Origin: Fusobacterium sp. | GTDB taxonomy: Bacteria; Cyanobacteriota; Vampirovibrionia; Gastranaerophilales; Gastranaerophilaceae | Assembly (NCBI GenBank): GCA_023662905.1 | Contig: JAMPIJ010000001.1 | Location: 1-49,810 of the forward strand | DNA: 49,810 nucleotides | Reading direction: 5' to 3' | Part shown: piece after piece, positions 48,840 to 49,810 of the stretch | Numbering within the stretch: position 1 is the first letter of the stretch | How the letters are laid out: each line of letters starts with the position of its first letter | The notes under the pieces: model-generated | Seen by the model: the letters and a program-made list of their open reading frames with translations, nothing else | Database searches by the model: none | Told to the model about the DNA's origin: nothing | Program-made: the position numbers and the translations under genes

Positions 48840-49810
48840 TTAGCGCTTAATACAACGAGCATTACGAGTTTCCGTTTTGGCATAACGTGAACGTAATCCT
48901 GTTACGAAATTCACTGTCCAAACTTTACCGTTTTCATCACGCGATGAAGACCATATTTCTCCATAACCGCCACCATTGATAGCCCCTACCAGTTTTCTAT
49001 TAATAAATATCGCAGCTAATTCATCAGCATTAGGCAAACGATACTCATCGCCCTGACTTTTACATAAATTACCAGCCTCTTTAAACTCAACATTCTCAGC
49101 TGTTTTATCATTATAAGCAAACATTGGCGCTACGACTACAGAATCCGTCGGATACAAAACGCTTATAAAACCGATATCTTTACCGACAGTATTTGGCCCT
49201 TTGCTTCCATTCAAGTCATAAACAAAATTCGCACAAACAATTTTCTGTGACATATCACTCTGCCCGACGACTTTCGATGTACAAGCTCTATTGTAATAAA
49301 CCGCGATACTTTCACCGTTAGCAGTTTCAAAAGCAGCCGCCTTAGTATTCAAAGCATTAGCAGCTACAGGGTGAGCAACGCCATCCGACCCTGTCCACGA
49401 AAAGCTTCCAAAATTCGGCTGAAATCCATATAAATCTTCAGGTAAGCCTTGTGAATATGATGAATACGGTATTTTAGCATCCAAAGCAGTGATTTTCTTC
49501 GGGATTCCGCAGTCATTCAAATGGTCAAAATCACAGACATTGTTGATTTTAAGAACTTTAGCCAATCCGCCAGTTACAAAAGTTTCAGTGATATTATCCA
49601 TTGGACTTCCAGCATCGGTTAAGGTTCCATATCCGTTTAATGCAGGCATTAAAGCGATTGCCTGCGAAAATCTTGCATAAAGCGCTTTTCTCTGCGTGTT
49701 CCAAGTCCGTTCGTTAATGTTTCCTGTAAGTGACGGCAACGTTATGGCCGCAACTACGCCAATAATTGTGAGGGATAAAAGTATTTCGGCCATCGTGAAG
49801 CCACGGCTTA
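48840..49810 (-). CDS. PL-H: pilin-like protein, 5' end beyond the window
   Basis: The body is open from the window edge: SRG/FTMAEILLSLTIIGVVAAI, the LTGNINE block, LAKVLKINNVCD, six cysteines, DLNGSKGPNTVGKDIGF and the tail YRLPNADELAAIF ... IWSSS ... ARCIKR. The start codon, G tract and promoter lie outside, so its phase state is unknown. The SRG just before the cleavage site is most like PL-G. Confidence 0.88.
   Translation of the reverse strand, partial: SRGFTMAEILLSLTIIGVVAAITLPSLTGNINERTWNTQRKALYARFSQAIALMPALNGYGTLTDAGSPMDNITETFVTGGLAKVLKINNVCDFDHLNDCGIPKKITALDAKIPYSSYSQGLPEDLYGFQPNFGSFSWTGSDGVAHPVAANALNTKAAAFETANGESIAVYYNRACTSKVVGQSDMSQKIVCANFVYDLNGSKGPNTVGKDIGFISVLYPTDSVVVAPMFAYNDKTAENVEFKEAGNLCKSQGDEYRLPNADELAAIFINRKLVGAINGGGYGEIWSSSRDENGKVWTVNFVTGLRSRYAKTETRNARCIKR

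Noticed and set aside
48840-49793. Diversity-generating retroelement targets (variable C-terminal ends of the PL proteins)
   Set aside because: No reverse transcriptase or template repeat is present and the variation includes silent and indel changes all along the body, not only A-to-N changes in a terminal window.
1-49810. PL cassettes as insertion sequences or transposons
   Set aside because: No transposase, terminal inverted repeats or target duplications are visible around the copies.

Overview
The window reads like a gut-type, non-photosynthetic relative of cyanobacteria (Candidatus Gastranaerophilales / Melainabacteria). This is an inference from moderate-to-low GC, compact housekeeping genes mixed with alpha-glucan enzymes (GH57, GT35), a GCS2-type glutamate-cysteine ligase, an RNase E/G behind a TIGR03960-like radical SAM protein, non-mevalonate isoprenoid genes (ispE, ispF) and many small secreted proteins of no known family. 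No transposase, rRNA, CRISPR array or phage gene was seen.

The outstanding content is a dispersed family of eight pilin-like genes, called PL-A to PL-H here (PL-A 1..229, PL-B 12143..13251, PL-C 19597..20551, PL-D 30136..31110, PL-E 38268..39272, PL-F 42851..43849, PL-G 46305..47309, PL-H 48840..49810). Each is a stand-alone cassette set between unrelated housekeeping genes. The seven whose 5' ends are visible have their own TTGACA-N17-CATAAT-like promoter, a short leader containing a run of 10 to 15 G, then a class III (prepilin peptidase) signal G/FTMAEILLSL and a near-invariant first 50 residues. The rest of each protein diverges strongly but keeps six cysteines, a DLNG-KGPN-GKD motif and an RLPN-EL ... 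WSS ... C-KR tail like the Lcl/DUF1566 domain. Tract lengths are 12, 12, 12 and 15 in four readable (ON) copies and 11, 10 and 13 in three copies that are each one base away from a readable frame (OFF). The family looks like a phase-variable surface pilin or adhesin repertoire.

Layout. 1-12 kb: PL-A, two tandem amino-acid permeases, glyQ, an anti-sigma/ECF sigma/Spy-like trio, mgtE, an LCP wall-polymer transferase, a nitroreductase, a TspO-like protein and a GT35 phosphorylase homologue with Ser at the usual PLP-lysine position. 12-20 kb: PL-B, gatA with a half-size ThiE-like protein, a calpain-like protease, a Met/Gly/Pro-rich protein, an AGCS symporter overlapping an ACT-domain protein, and PL-C. 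20-30 kb: tatD-tlyA-ctp, small secreted or unknown proteins, then radical SAM/RNase E-G/small membrane protein. 30-38 kb: PL-D, GH57 branching enzyme, ispF-alkD, a long-form SRP RNA, tRNA-Val(UAC), glutamate-cysteine ligase, ksgA-ispE. 38-50 kb: PL-E, a Ser-rich protein, a metzincin-TPR protein, cysK-menG, PL-F, clpP, a TPR protein, a secreted protein, PL-G, manC and PL-H.

Working together: the GT35 and GH57 enzymes suggest glycogen metabolism. LCP and ManC suggest surface polysaccharide. The ECF trio suggests an envelope or metal stress response. The PL cassettes would present a combinatorial, switchable surface. All functional statements rest on reading motifs by eye; no database search was run.
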